Of a stretch of 64,000 nt of DNA, positions 54,131 to 62,424 are shown in pieces. The notes below the pieces were generated by a model, which was not told the DNA's origin, did no database searches, and saw only the letters and a program-made list of their open reading frames with translations. Both the position numbers and the translations under genes were made by a program. The first letter of the stretch is position 1. Each line of letters opens with the position of its first letter. Source of the stretch: Rhizobium rhizoryzae (GTDB lineage: Bacteria; Pseudomonadota; Alphaproteobacteria; Rhizobiales; Rhizobiaceae); the NCBI RefSeq assembly GCF_011046895.1, contig NZ_CP049249.1:372001-436000 (forward strand). The letters are read 5' to 3'.

Positions 54131-56067
54131 GCATCACCCTTGCCGGACGGGGTCCAACGCGTGGCTTCGTCCTGATCTGCCTCCTGGCTTTGTCGGCTCT
54201 TGCTCTTGCCGTGCTGGCCATCATCCAGGTCAAAGAACCGGCCATACTCTTCTACGCGACGTTGCCGCGCATTGTTGCCGCGCTGGTTTCCGGCTGCCTC
54301 CTGGGGTTGGCAGGCGGCGTGTTCCAGAGAACCTTCGACAATCCGCTTGCCGAACCGTTCCTCCTCGGCATTTCCGGAGGAGCGGCGCTCTTCCTCGCCG
54401 CATCGCTGGTCTTCGCCCCGGCTTTATGGTCGCACGGATATCAGATCGTGGCACTCGCCGGAGCGCTGACTGCTGTTGCGATTGCTTTCGCTGTTGCCTG
54501 GGGGCCGTACCTTTCGTCCCAGACACTGGTGCTGGCCGGGGTGATGATCAATCTCTTCTGCAACGCTGCCTATGCCGGCCTTGTTCTTTTCAATCATGAT
54601 TTTCTCAGCAATCTCCTGACTTGGCAGGCCGGTTCGCTGCAGCATGGTGGCTGGGGGCCGTCGCTTCGTCTGGCGGTGCTTGCAGTTCTTTCTCTCGGTC
54701 CGCTTCTTCTGCTGGAGCGACCGCTACGGTTGCTTTCCCTCGGTGATGGTGCGGCAGCGAGCCTCGGTCTTTCCGTGCGCACGGTGAAGCTGATCCTGCT
54801 TCTCATCGCTTCGCTGCTGGCCGCGTCCGTCACAGCAGAGTTCGGCCAGATCGGTCTCGTGGGGCTGGCCGCCCCGGCGCTTGCGCGCGCGATCTGGCGC
54901 GAGGCCCAGGCGGGACTGGTCCGCTGCGGGGTTACGGGAGCCCTTCTTCTGCTGCTGACCGACCAGGTTATGCGTTTGCTCTCCAGTTGGCTGGGCGATC
55001 TGCCGGTCGGGGCGGCTGCAGGGCTCCTGGCGGGACCATTGCTAATTTTTCTCGCGCGAAGGGCGCCGCTCAACGCCTCGAAGCCGTTCACGTTCGCATT
55101 TGCGGCACGCGGCCATGGGAACGTTAAGCAGCTCATGATCCTGGCCATGCTTCTACTGGCTGCATTTGCGCTCGCGTCATTCCTGGGGCGCGGACCGGAA
55201 GGATGGTCACTGGCGGGTCGGGACGATCTGGCTCTGGTCTGGCGTTGGCGTCTTCCGCCGCTCCTGGCCGCAAGCGGCGCCGGCCTATGCCTCGCTGTGG
55301 CGGGTTTCATCTTGCAGCGCTTGCTGCGCAATCCCCTTGCCAGCCCCGATCTTCTTGGCATCAGCCACGGCGCAGGCCTTGCTCTTGCCGTCGCCTTCGT
55401 CATTCTGCCGACGCTCGGGGTTGCAACGAAACTGGCGATCACCTCTCTAGGCGCCATTGCCGCCCTGTTGGTCGTGACACTGCTCGGGCTTCGAGCGCGC
55501 TTTGAACCCACGCGCATGCTGCTGCTCGGCGTCGGCCTCGCAAGTATGGCGAACGCAATGCTCGTGATCGCGCTTGCCGGCGGCGGACAAAGAGGTGCAG
55601 CACTCCTCGGATGGTTTTCCGGCATGACCGCAGGCGTGCATCTTGGCACGTCAGTCGCTGCAGGCCTGATGGGCTTTGCGGGGCTTCTCGCATGTCTTTC
55701 GCTCCATCGGCAGATAGACCTGATAACGCTGGGTGATGCAGCAGCCACGGGCTTCGGTCTGAGTGTGGCCGTGGTGCGTGCGGCCGGCATCGCTCTAGCC
55801 GCGATTCTGACGGCTGCCGGTACCATGGTTGTCGGTCCAATCAGCTTTATCGGCCTGATGGTGCCTCATGCAGCCGCGGCCATGGGTTTTCGGAAGGCAG
55901 CAGGGGCAAGCCTTGCCAGCGGTCTCATCGGCGCATTGCTGATGACGCTCGCGGAGTGGCTGAGCCGTAATCTCGTCTGGCCCTGGGCGCTTTCGCCGAG
56001 CCTGTTGGCCGCGCTCGTCGCCGGACCCTGGTTCCTCTGGCAACTGCGCCGTCAGCAGAGACACTGA
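54127..56067 (+). CDS. Iron-siderophore ABC transporter permease, double-length (FhuB-like)
   Basis: This 646-residue permease contains two fused FecCD-type halves (about 1-320 and 350-646), each with some ten membrane helices. Each half carries the family motifs: LPRIVAALVSGCLLGLAGGVFQRTFDNPLAEPFLLGISGGAAL in the first and LPPLLAASGAGLCLAVAGFILQRLLRNPLASPDLLGISHGAGL in the second, plus GQIGLVGLAAPALAR and GPISFIGLMVPHAAA. FhuB has this fused form. The ATG at 54127 overlaps the binding-protein stop (ATGA). It passes ferric siderophore into the cytoplasm with the ATPase that follows. Confidence 0.92.
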   Translation: MSITLAGRGPTRGFVLICLLALSALALAVLAIIQVKEPAILFYATLPRIVAALVSGCLLGLAGGVFQRTFDNPLAEPFLLGISGGAALFLAASLVFAPALWSHGYQIVALAGALTAVAIAFAVAWGPYLSSQTLVLAGVMINLFCNAAYAGLVLFNHDFLSNLLTWQAGSLQHGGWGPSLRLAVLAVLSLGPLLLLERPLRLLSLGDGAAASLGLSVRTVKLILLLIASLLAASVTAEFGQIGLVGLAAPALARAIWREAQAGLVRCGVTGALLLLLTDQVMRLLSSWLGDLPVGAAAGLLAGPLLIFLARRAPLNASKPFTFAFAARGHGNVKQLMILAMLLLAAFALASFLGRGPEGWSLAGRDDLALVWRWRLPPLLAASGAGLCLAVAGFILQRLLRNPLASPDLLGISHGAGLALAVAFVILPTLGVATKLAITSLGAIAALLVVTLLGLRARFEPTRMLLLGVGLASMANAMLVIALAGGGQRGAALLGWFSGMTAGVHLGTSVAAGLMGFAGLLACLSLHRQIDLITLGDAAATGFGLSVAVVRAAGIALAAILTAAGTMVVGPISFIGLMVPHAAAAMGFRKAAGASLASGLIGALLMTLAEWLSRNLVWPWALSPSLLAALVAGPWFLWQLRRQQRH

Positions 56068-56127
56068 GCAAACAGCCATTGTCGGTGCAAACCATTCCAT
56101 TCCAGCGATAGCAGGAGACATATTCCC

Positions 56128-56934
56128 ATGCCGCTTCCAGACCCAGTCCCCGCACAGATGGCGCCGAAGTTCTCCTTGCAGGGAGTTTCCTTCAGCGTTA
56201 CCGGCCGCACGATCCTGCAGCCGCTGGATCTGGACCTTGCGGCGGGCAAAACGATCGGTCTCATCGGACACAACGGGTCAGGCAAATCCACTCTGGTCCG
56301 ACTGCTGGCCCGGCAGATCAGGCCCAGCACCGGACACATTCTGTTTGATGGACGCCGGCTGGAAACCTGGTCGAACCGCGAATTCGCCAGGCACCTTGCT
56401 TACCTCCCACAACAGACGCCGGTGCCCGCGGGAACCAGCGTCCGCGAGCTCGTCAAGTTCGGACGTTATCCCTGGCATGGTCCTCTTGGCGCTTTTGGCA
56501 GGCTGGATGAAGAAAAGGTGGAGGAAGCACTCGACCTCACGCAAACGACGACGCTTGCGGAGCGTTCCGTCGAAACGCTGTCCGGGGGCGAACAGCAACG
56601 CGCCTGGATCGCCGCACTCATCGCACAGGATACGAAATGTCTCCTGCTCGACGAACCCATTTCGGCACTCGACATTGCGCACCAGATCGCGGTGCTCGAT
56701 CTCGTCCAGACACTCACCAGGGTGAGGGGGCTCTCCATCGTCATGGTTCTCCACGATATCAACATGGCGAGCCGCTACTGTGATGAGATCATTGCGCTCC
56801 GGGAGGGTAGCCTCATCGCCAGAGGATCGCCACGTGAGGTTATGACGCCCGATAACCTCAAGCGCATTTACGGGGTGAATTTCACCATCCACCACCCAAC
56901 TGAAGGCGGTCGACCGTCAGCACTGCTTTGTTGA
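56128..56934 (+). CDS. Iron-siderophore ABC transporter ATP-binding protein (FhuC-like)
   Basis: This 268-residue ATPase of the FepC/FhuC group has Walker A (GHNGSGKST), the Q loop LAYLPQQTPVPAGTSVRELVKFGRYPW, signature LSGGEQQRAWIAALIAQDT, Walker B (CLLLDEPISALD) and the switch VLHDINMASRYCD. It drives the FhuB-like permease. AGGAGA precedes the ATG at 56128, 60 bases after the permease stop. It is the last gene of the sigma-receptor-importer series. Confidence 0.92.
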   Translation: MPLPDPVPAQMAPKFSLQGVSFSVTGRTILQPLDLDLAAGKTIGLIGHNGSGKSTLVRLLARQIRPSTGHILFDGRRLETWSNREFARHLAYLPQQTPVPAGTSVRELVKFGRYPWHGPLGAFGRLDEEKVEEALDLTQTTTLAERSVETLSGGEQQRAWIAALIAQDTKCLLLDEPISALDIAHQIAVLDLVQTLTRVRGLSIVMVLHDINMASRYCDEIIALREGSLIARGSPREVMTPDNLKRIYGVNFTIHHPTEGGRPSALLC

Positions 56935-57082
56935 ACAGTTGGGGGTGCGCGTTCGTAATCGGACATTTATTGCAATAAGCGCACGCTGAATCAGGACGCA
57001 GGTGCGGCACTTGTTCGTTCGAATGGCATCGAATTTATCCTTCGTAGGTGGATCCACGGTCTGAGCCATACCGGCCCGCTTC

Positions 57083-57641
57083 TTGGGACTATACAACCTC
57101 ACATACGGTCGCCGCTCTTTTGCAGGCCGTTCAGATGATTATCAGGGTGGTCAGTCCGGGCTATGTTCTGTCGGGCTTGATGTCGACCGGCAGTTTCGTC
57201 GGTATCCTACTTCTGGTCGGCGTCTTCTTCCGGCCGCTCGACAAGATCACCGCTGTCGTCGAGCCCTATATGCGCGGCAGCGCCGGCTTCCTCCGCCATC
57301 TCGAGCAGCTGGCGACCGAATCGGAGATCACCGACAGCCCGGATGCCCGCACCGTCTCGACCTTGCGTAACGAGATCCGTCCCAACGATCTCACCTTTGC
57401 CTTCACGCCCGGTCGTCCCCGTGCAGCACGATATCTCCCCGCATGTGCAGCTTTTGTTGGCGAATCCGGTTTCGGCGAATTGACGCTGCTCTCGCTCTAG
57501 CCGCGTTTCTACGTGCCGAAACCCGGCACGATCCGCAATACGGACTGGATGGTCGTTATGCAGCAGGGCCGCATGGTCGAGGTCGGAACGCATGCCGAAC
57601 TGCTGGAGCGTGAAGGCCCTTACGCAAAGCTCGCGGCTTGA
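57083..57641 (+). pseudogene. ABC exporter (membrane-ATPase half-transporter) pseudogene
   Basis: The frame begins inside the membrane domain (LLQAVQMIIRVVSPGYVLSG, MSTGSFVGILLLVGVFFRPLDKI) and runs into the start of the nucleotide-binding domain, where the Walker A has decayed to VGESGFGELTL. A TAG at 57498-57500 interrupts the frame. The same frame then continues PRFY and jumps straight to the end of the ATPase domain (GRMVEVGTHAELLEREGPYAKLAA, stop 57639-57641). About 150 codons, including the signature and Walker B, are missing, and there is no proper 5' end. It is unrelated to the neighbouring iron genes and marks the end of the iron island. Confidence 0.75.
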
Positions 57642-57678
57642 TGGACCAGGGCAGGCCATCACAGCCGCGAGCTCTACT

Positions 57679-58632
57679 TCAACTCCAATAGGCCGCCACC
57701 ATGAATTGACTCTTTGCCAACCTGAGACCAGTCAGATGGCTGCGAGCCTCGCGCGCCCGTTCGGCATCAGCTGCGAACCAGACATAGCCATCTTCCGGTA
57801 CTGACGCGGATTTGAGCGCCTGAACGAGATCATCGGTTCGGAAGACCCTGCTATCGTTAGCCAACGCGCCGAGATCTTCATCACTGCTCGCCAGGACCGC
57901 AGAGACCTTGCCTTCTGCAAGCGCCAGCATGCGGGCGATGGCCGGCTGAGCCGTCTCGTCCCCGTATAGCAGCAGCACTGGCGCTGACGGGCACCAGCCA
58001 CCCCCTGGACCCATGACGCCGACCGTCTCGCCGACGGGGTTCCTATCCATCCAGTGGCAGGTGGGGCTGCCGTCATGATGGAAGATGTCGAAGTCCAGCC
58101 AGTCCTCCTCCTGTGCCGCGACGGTGTAGACAGGCCTGTGGATCTTCTCTTCTGGCCAGATTATGCGGCCTGTGCGGGAGATTCGCGGCCATTCTGGCGT
58201 TCTAGGATCACTAGGCAGAAGCAGCCGGAAATGAAGGCTGCCGGTGGCAAACCGAGATGCCTCCTCGCCGGTCAGCCGCACCCGAGTAAAGCCGGGAGAG
58301 CGGCGCGTCACGGAATGTACATGCATCAACGAAAGCCCCGGTGCCAATGCGCCTTCGTTGATTTCATCCCAGGTGATGGTAAGGCCATTGTCCTCAAAGA
58401 TCTCAGCAAGATTGCTCTGTAGCGTCAGCAAGAAGCGTCGATCCGAGCTCTCCAGCTCGACCGTACAATTCTCATTGAGACGACGGAACACTGCGGTGCT
58501 GCTCCAGATCGAGAAACGCTTCTCGGTATCATCACCCGCGATTGTAATGCCGAGTCTTTTTGAATGCTGGTCAAGGAGCGCGAAGGCTGGTGTTGTTTGG
58601 CCCTTGATCGAGCCGGTCAAACGATGTGTCAT
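57679..58632 (-). CDS. Siderophore-interacting protein (FAD-dependent ferric-siderophore reductase, ViuB-like)
   Basis: This 317-residue cytoplasmic flavoprotein has an N-terminal DUF2218-like segment (RFSIWSSTAVFRRLNENCTVELESSDRRFLLTLQ), then the siderophore-interacting FAD domain with the flavin motif RPVYTVAA and LDFDIFHHDG, and a C-terminal NAD(P) domain (APVLLLYGDETAQPAIARMLA, GYVWFAADAERAREAR). These enzymes reduce Fe(III) in imported siderophores to release Fe(II). The DUF2218-SIP fusion is common in Rhizobiales. It is convergent with the ABC pseudogene, and its promoter carries a Fur/RirA-like palindrome. Confidence 0.88.
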   Translation of the reverse strand: MTHRLTGSIKGQTTPAFALLDQHSKRLGITIAGDDTEKRFSIWSSTAVFRRLNENCTVELESSDRRFLLTLQSNLAEIFEDNGLTITWDEINEGALAPGLSLMHVHSVTRRSPGFTRVRLTGEEASRFATGSLHFRLLLPSDPRTPEWPRISRTGRIIWPEEKIHRPVYTVAAQEEDWLDFDIFHHDGSPTCHWMDRNPVGETVGVMGPGGGWCPSAPVLLLYGDETAQPAIARMLALAEGKVSAVLASSDEDLGALANDSRVFRTDDLVQALKSASVPEDGYVWFAADAERAREARSHLTGLRLAKSQFMVAAYWS

Positions 58633-58667
58633 GGATATTCCAGATTATAATGCCCTCCAATTCCAAT

Positions 58668-58687
58668 GAAGATGATAATCATAGTCA
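58668..58687. promoter_or_regulatory. Candidate iron-responsive operator of the siderophore-interacting protein gene
   Basis: The 19 bases at 58668-58686 match the classical Fur box at 15 positions. Bases 58673-58687 also fit the rhizobial RirA pattern TGA-N9-TCA. The site lies 36-55 bases upstream of the reverse-strand ATG. Confidence 0.6.
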
Positions 58688-58793
58688 AGTATAATCGCTC
58701 TTCGTGCCTAGCTCCGGCCTTATTTTCCCATCGCGATGAGTCATTGCCGCTGCGAGATCCCCAGTCCACTTGTCATCAATCCCATAAAGCGTC

Positions 58794-59583
58794 TCAGCTA
58801 CCGTTGTGCGCCCTGAAGTGAACCGCGCCGGGTTTGCCGGAGGCTCCAACTTCTGAGAGAATGGAGCCGATATGAGCGCCCAGCGAACGAGCGAGTTCAG
58901 CTGCGTTGAGAAGACCAGACTGGTGATGTGCCAGTATGGTCCAGAAACGCCTCAGCGTCTCGGCAGGAATCCGTGGCCCGAGAAGCGGAAAATCTCGTTC
59001 GAGATAGGTGCGAGTGAAATCTTGTCGCCAGCGCATACCTCCACGGTCGCTGGAAGCGAGGAAACTATTGGGAAAACCACCCCGTAGCCAAAGTCTCTCG
59101 AGTGCATCTGCCGGCACTTCCAATCCGTCGACAGGTTGCATTTCAAGATAGGCAATGCGGCCAGCGAGCGTTTCTCCAGATTGTTTGAGGAGATCGATCG
59201 AAGCTGAGCCAAGTAGCAGGAACTGGCCGGCGCGCCGTCCGGCGCGGCGGTTGCGATCGATCAAGCCCCGCAGGATCTCGAATACGTTTGGCAGGCGATG
59301 CACTTCGTCAAGGATCACCAGCTTGTCTTCATGGCTTGCAAGATAAAGCTCCGGTTCCGACAGTTTGGCCCGATCTGCTTCCGATTCGAGGTCGAGATAA
59401 ATGGACGGTCGGGTTTCGCCAATGTCGGGTTTCGCCAATATTGAGTGCTAACGTCGTTTTACCGACCTGACGAAAGCCCAATAGCGCAACCGCAGGGTTT
59501 TCGTTGACCAAGTTCAAGGGTTCGGCTTCAATTCTTCGCCCAATCCATCCTTTCAATTGTGAAGTAAGGTTCCGGAATTGCAA
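58794..59583 (-). pseudogene. AAA+ ATPase (DUF4143 family) gene, frameshifted and truncated
   Basis: Reading on the reverse strand from about 59583: LKGWIGRRIEAEPLNLVNENPAVALLGFRQVGKTTLALNI gives the Walker A, then the frame is lost. The next frame resumes PSIYLDLESEADRAKLSEPELYL, the Walker B DKLVILDEVHRLP, then LLLGSAS, AGRIAYLEM, RGGFPNSFL and TYLERDFP. The break coincides with a perfect 16-bp tandem duplication (59408-59439); deleting one copy restores ...LALNIGETRPSIYLDLES. The C-terminal DUF4143 part is also cut short after ELARSLG, where unrelated residues follow. DUF4143 ATPases are often chromosomal toxin-like or defence-linked proteins; this copy should be inactive. Confidence 0.82.
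59408..59439. repeat. 16-bp perfect tandem duplication
   Basis: The unit GTCGGGTTTCGCCAAT occurs twice head to tail (59408-59423 and 59424-59439). Because 16 is not a multiple of three, it frameshifts the ATPase gene it lies in. Confidence 0.95.
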
Positions 59584-59689
59584 GGATGATTTTAGCTATG
59601 TAATGAGGCTGCTCTGATCCCCAAAAACTGGACCGTTCATAATTGGAGTTTTCCGCTGTAATTTCCCGGCTGGGAAAAGGAGCGGAAGC

Positions 59690-59949
59690 ATGAAGGCATC
59701 GAAGTTCTCGGATGCCCAGAAGGCGTTCATTTTGAAGCAGGGCGACGACGGCGTGCCGGTGGCAGAGATTTGCCGGAAGGCGGGGATCAGCCAGGCGACC
59801 TATTTCAATTGGCGCAAGAAGTATGCGGGTCTGCTGCCCGACGAGATGCGCCGATTGAAGGCTCTGGAAGATGAGAACTCCAGGCTCAAGAAGATCGTTG
59901 CCGCTCTGACGCTGGACCGCGAGATGCTGCAGGACGTGATCCGCCGAAA
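59690..59949 (+). pseudogene. IS3-family transposase orfA, interrupted near its 3' end
   Basis: This is the helix-turn-helix and leucine-zipper subunit: MKASKFSDAQKAFILKQG, AEICRKAGISQATYFNWRKKYAG, then MRRLKALEDENSRLKKIVAALTLDREMLQDVIRR. AAGGAGCGG precedes ATG 59690. The gene is cut after codon 86 by the IS110-family insertion. Joining base 59949 to 61315 completes Lys-Leu-stop, giving the normal 88-residue protein. The present frame instead reads into the inserted element. Confidence 0.85.
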
Positions 59950-61314
59950 TGTATGGTCCGCCCTGTCATTGCAAGGATCTTTAGCTGCTGACGAATGCAG
60001 TTTGCGTAAATGTATCCGGCCTCTCGCGAGTGGACTGCGGTTGCAGTCAGGCCCTGATGAGATCCGCACATCCTGTTTCCAAATAGCTTCTTCGGGCACG
60101 AAGCCCTCTTTCAGCCAGGACTTACAGAATGCCGATCAACTGTCTCGTCATCACCTTCGAACCTCGCAATCTGTCTGGCCTTCAGGAGCCAGAATGGCGA
60201 TGGGCTATGCAGCTGGCTGGCGCATGTAAGTGGCGCCGGGCTTCGTGAGTATCACCCAAACGATACGCGCCAGCTTAGCAGCCAAAGCCACGGTCACCTT
60301 GTTCACGTGCATTCTGAGTCGCAATTCATCGATCCAATGGCCAAGCCGATCCTTGTCTCGGTTGAGGTGCATCAAACAGGAGCGGGCACCATGGATGAGC
60401 AATCGTCGAATATAATTGTTGCCCCGCTTGCTGATGCCGAGGAGCGTTTGCTTTCCGCCGGTCGAGTACTGACGAGGGACCAGGCCTAACCAGGCTGCAA
60501 CGTCTCGCGCCTTGGCAAACCGTGAGGGATTGCCGACGGCTGACAGAATAGCTGTAGCTCCAAGTGGGCCGATGCCTGGAATTGTCATGAGGCGCCTCGC
60601 GCGCTCGTCGCTGTCTGCAATCTTCTCAATGTCGTCCGATACTTGCCGGATACGTGCCTCCAGCCTGCGGAGATCGTCATGTAGATCGCGAAGAACAGAA
60701 CGGGCCATTGGCGTCAGATCATTGTCCAGATCTTCAATAACTCGGCAAATATCGAGTTTGAATACGCCAGCCCCTTGTCGCATCGCGACACCATGCTCAA
60801 GGCAGTAGGCACGCATCTGACAGATGAGGTTTGTCCGGGCTGACACCAACCGACTCCGAACGCGGTGCATCATCTGCAAATCAACTTGGTCCGGCTGTTT
60901 AATACCCACAAACCGCATTGTCGGCCTCGTTGCTGCTTCGGCGATAGCTGCGGCATCAATGGTGTCGTTCTTGTTCGACTTCACATAAGGCTTCACAAAC
61001 TGCGCGGGAATAATCCGGACTTCGTGTCCCATTGTCTGCAGCTTGCGCGCCAGCCACTGAGACCCGGGACAGGCTTCCATTCCCACGAGCGTACGCGCCG
61101 CACGCTCGAAGAATTGCAGCAATGTCTCTCGTCGGAACTTAACTCGCTGAACAATCGCACCTGAACCATCCAGGCCGACGACGTGGAACACGTTCTTCCC
61201 AATATCTACTCCAAAAACAGTGCAGTCACGCGGTTGATTGCGATCCATCACTGAGGCCCTCCTTTTTGCCTGCTTCCATTATGCTCTCGGGAGACAGGGC
61301 GGACCATCCCATTA
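59950..61314 (-). mobile_element. IS1111-type IS110-family insertion sequence (1365 bp)
   Basis: Boundaries are fixed because excision exactly restores the IS3 orfA and orfB reading frames. Fifteen-base subterminal inverted repeats ATGGTCCGCCCTGTC lie at 59953-59967 and, inverted, at 61293-61307. They leave 3 bases at the transposase 3' end and 7 bases at its 5' end, the flank lengths characteristic of the IS1111 subgroup. No target duplication is visible. Confidence 0.9.
60205..61248 (-). CDS. IS110-family transposase (DEDD, IS1111 subgroup)
   Basis: This 347-residue enzyme has an N-terminal RuvC-like DEDD domain (VFGVDIGKNVFHVVGLD; VGMEACPGSQWLARKL; KNDTIDAAAIAEAATRP) and a C-terminal transposase_20 domain with the helix-hairpin MTIPGIGPLGATAILSAVG, ..LGLVPRQYSTGGKQTLLGISKRGNNYIRRLLIHGARS, which holds the catalytic Ser of this family. 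The reading frame is intact. AAAGGAGGG precedes a GTG-ATG pair (61251/61248). It is encoded opposite to the host IS3 element and is probably active. Confidence 0.93.
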   Translation of the reverse strand: MDRNQPRDCTVFGVDIGKNVFHVVGLDGSGAIVQRVKFRRETLLQFFERAARTLVGMEACPGSQWLARKLQTMGHEVRIIPAQFVKPYVKSNKNDTIDAAAIAEAATRPTMRFVGIKQPDQVDLQMMHRVRSRLVSARTNLICQMRAYCLEHGVAMRQGAGVFKLDICRVIEDLDNDLTPMARSVLRDLHDDLRRLEARIRQVSDDIEKIADSDERARRLMTIPGIGPLGATAILSAVGNPSRFAKARDVAAWLGLVPRQYSTGGKQTLLGISKRGNNYIRRLLIHGARSCLMHLNRDKDRLGHWIDELRLRMHVNKVTVALAAKLARIVWVILTKPGATYMRQPAA

Positions 61315-61353
61315 GCTCTGAGGCCTGTCCGGAAACGCAAGCTGATCGACGGG

Positions 61354-62157
61354 ATGCTGGTGGACTGGAGCATATCGATTCGACGGGCCTGCAAGGTCCT
61401 GAAGTTCGATACATCGACCTACCACTACAAATCCCGCCGTACCGGACAGGCCCCACTCGAACGACGCATCAAGGAGATTTGCGAGACACGTGTGCGGTAT
61501 GGCTACCGCCGCGTCCATGTGCATTTGCGCCGCGACGGCTGGAAGATCAATATGAAGAAGACACGCAGAATTTACAGCGAGTTAGGGCTTCAGCTGCGCA
61601 ACAAGCATCCCAAGCGGCGTGTGAAGGCAAAGCTCCGAGATGATCGTCAGGAAGCTGTCGGGCCGAACGATGTCTGGGCGATGGACTTCGTTCATGACCA
61701 GCTCGCAACCGGCAAGAAGCTGCGTATCCTGACCGTGGTCGACACGCACTCGCGCTACTGCCCGGCCGCCGACGCTCGCTTCACCTATCGCGGCGAGGAT
61801 GTCGTCCAGACCCTCGAAGGCATCTGCCGAAAGACCGGCTATCCGAAAACGATCAGGGTGGATAATGGCAGCGAGTTCATCTCCCGTGATCTTGACCTCT
61901 GGGCCTATGCCAACAACGTCACCCTGGACTTCTCACGCCCGGGCAAACCGACTGATAACGGCTTCATCGAGGCCTTCAACAGCAAGCTGCGATCGGAATG
62001 CCTGAATGCTCATTGGTTCCTGACCCTTGCAGATTCCCGCGAAAAGTTGGAGACTTGGCGTCGATATTACAACGAGGAACGTCCTCACTCGGCGATCGGT
62101 TATAACGTCCCGATCGCACTGCATAATCCCGGTGGCGCTACCAGCCAGCCATCGTGA
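61354..62157 (+). pseudogene. IS3-family transposase orfB (DDE integrase), 5' end separated by insertion
   Basis: The 267-residue visible part holds the whole rve catalytic core: Asp in VWAMDFVHDQL, Asp in IRVDNGSEFIS, Glu in DNGFIEAFNSKLRSECLN, plus the C-terminal NEERPHSAIGYNVP. In the intact element orfB is read by frameshift from orfA through ALRPVRKRKLIDG; the IS110-family insertion separates these parts, so the natural OrfAB cannot be made. A product started at ATG 61354 would lack the N-terminal segment. Confidence 0.85.
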
Positions 62158-62202
62158 TCGAGCCGGAAACTCTAATTCCCGGCGGTCCAAGGTTTGGTCC
62201 CA

Positions 62203-62424
62203 GAGCATGTCAATCGAACCCTTGGCCAAAACATATCGCAGGTCGTCAACGGTTACCGGATCGGCGAAGCGCAGCATTTGCTATCGGAAACTGATCGCTC
62301 GATCACGGCTATAATGTTCGATTCCGGATTCTACACAAAATCCAACTTCAATCGGGAGTTTACAAGAATAACGGGCATGACGCCGAGCGACTATCGCCGC
62401 TCGGCGGGTCGATCGAATGCCTGA
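62203..62424 (+). pseudogene. AraC-family regulator, 3' remnant
   Basis: About 73 C-terminal residues of an AraC-type helix-turn-helix remain: VNRTLGQNISQVVNGYRIGEAQHLL, AIMFDSGFYTKSNFNREFTRITGMTPSDYRR. The sequence begins exactly at the right end of the IS3 element, and the 5' part is not found left of the element, so the insertion was accompanied by a deletion or the gene was moved. A TTG inside the IS end keeps the frame open to 62194. It ends directly before the convergent hydrolase gene. Confidence 0.8.

Larger units (their letters stand above)
59615..62202 (+). mobile_element. IS3-family (IS407-type) insertion sequence interrupted by an IS110-family element
   Basis: The ends are imperfect inverted repeats: TGATCCCCAAAAACTGGACC at 59615-59634 and, inverted, CGGTCCAAGGTTTGGTCCCA ending at 62202, giving the usual TG...CA boundaries. 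Removing 59950-61314 rejoins a normal element of about 1.22 kb with an 88-codon orfA and an overlapping DDE orfB. No direct target repeat is evident (GCTC left, GAGC right). The element truncates an AraC-type gene on its right side. Confidence 0.82.

Noticed and set aside
58688-58860. Open reverse frame (..TVAETLYGIDDKWTGDLAAAMTHRDGK..) overlapping the ATPase pseudogene end
   Set aside because: It has protein-like composition but no start, no recognisable family and overlaps the candidate operator; possibly the tail of a lost gene, too weak to list.
59611-62206. Possible target-site duplication around the IS3 element
   Set aside because: The four flanking bases are GCTC on the left and GAGC on the right; these are reverse complements, not a direct repeat.
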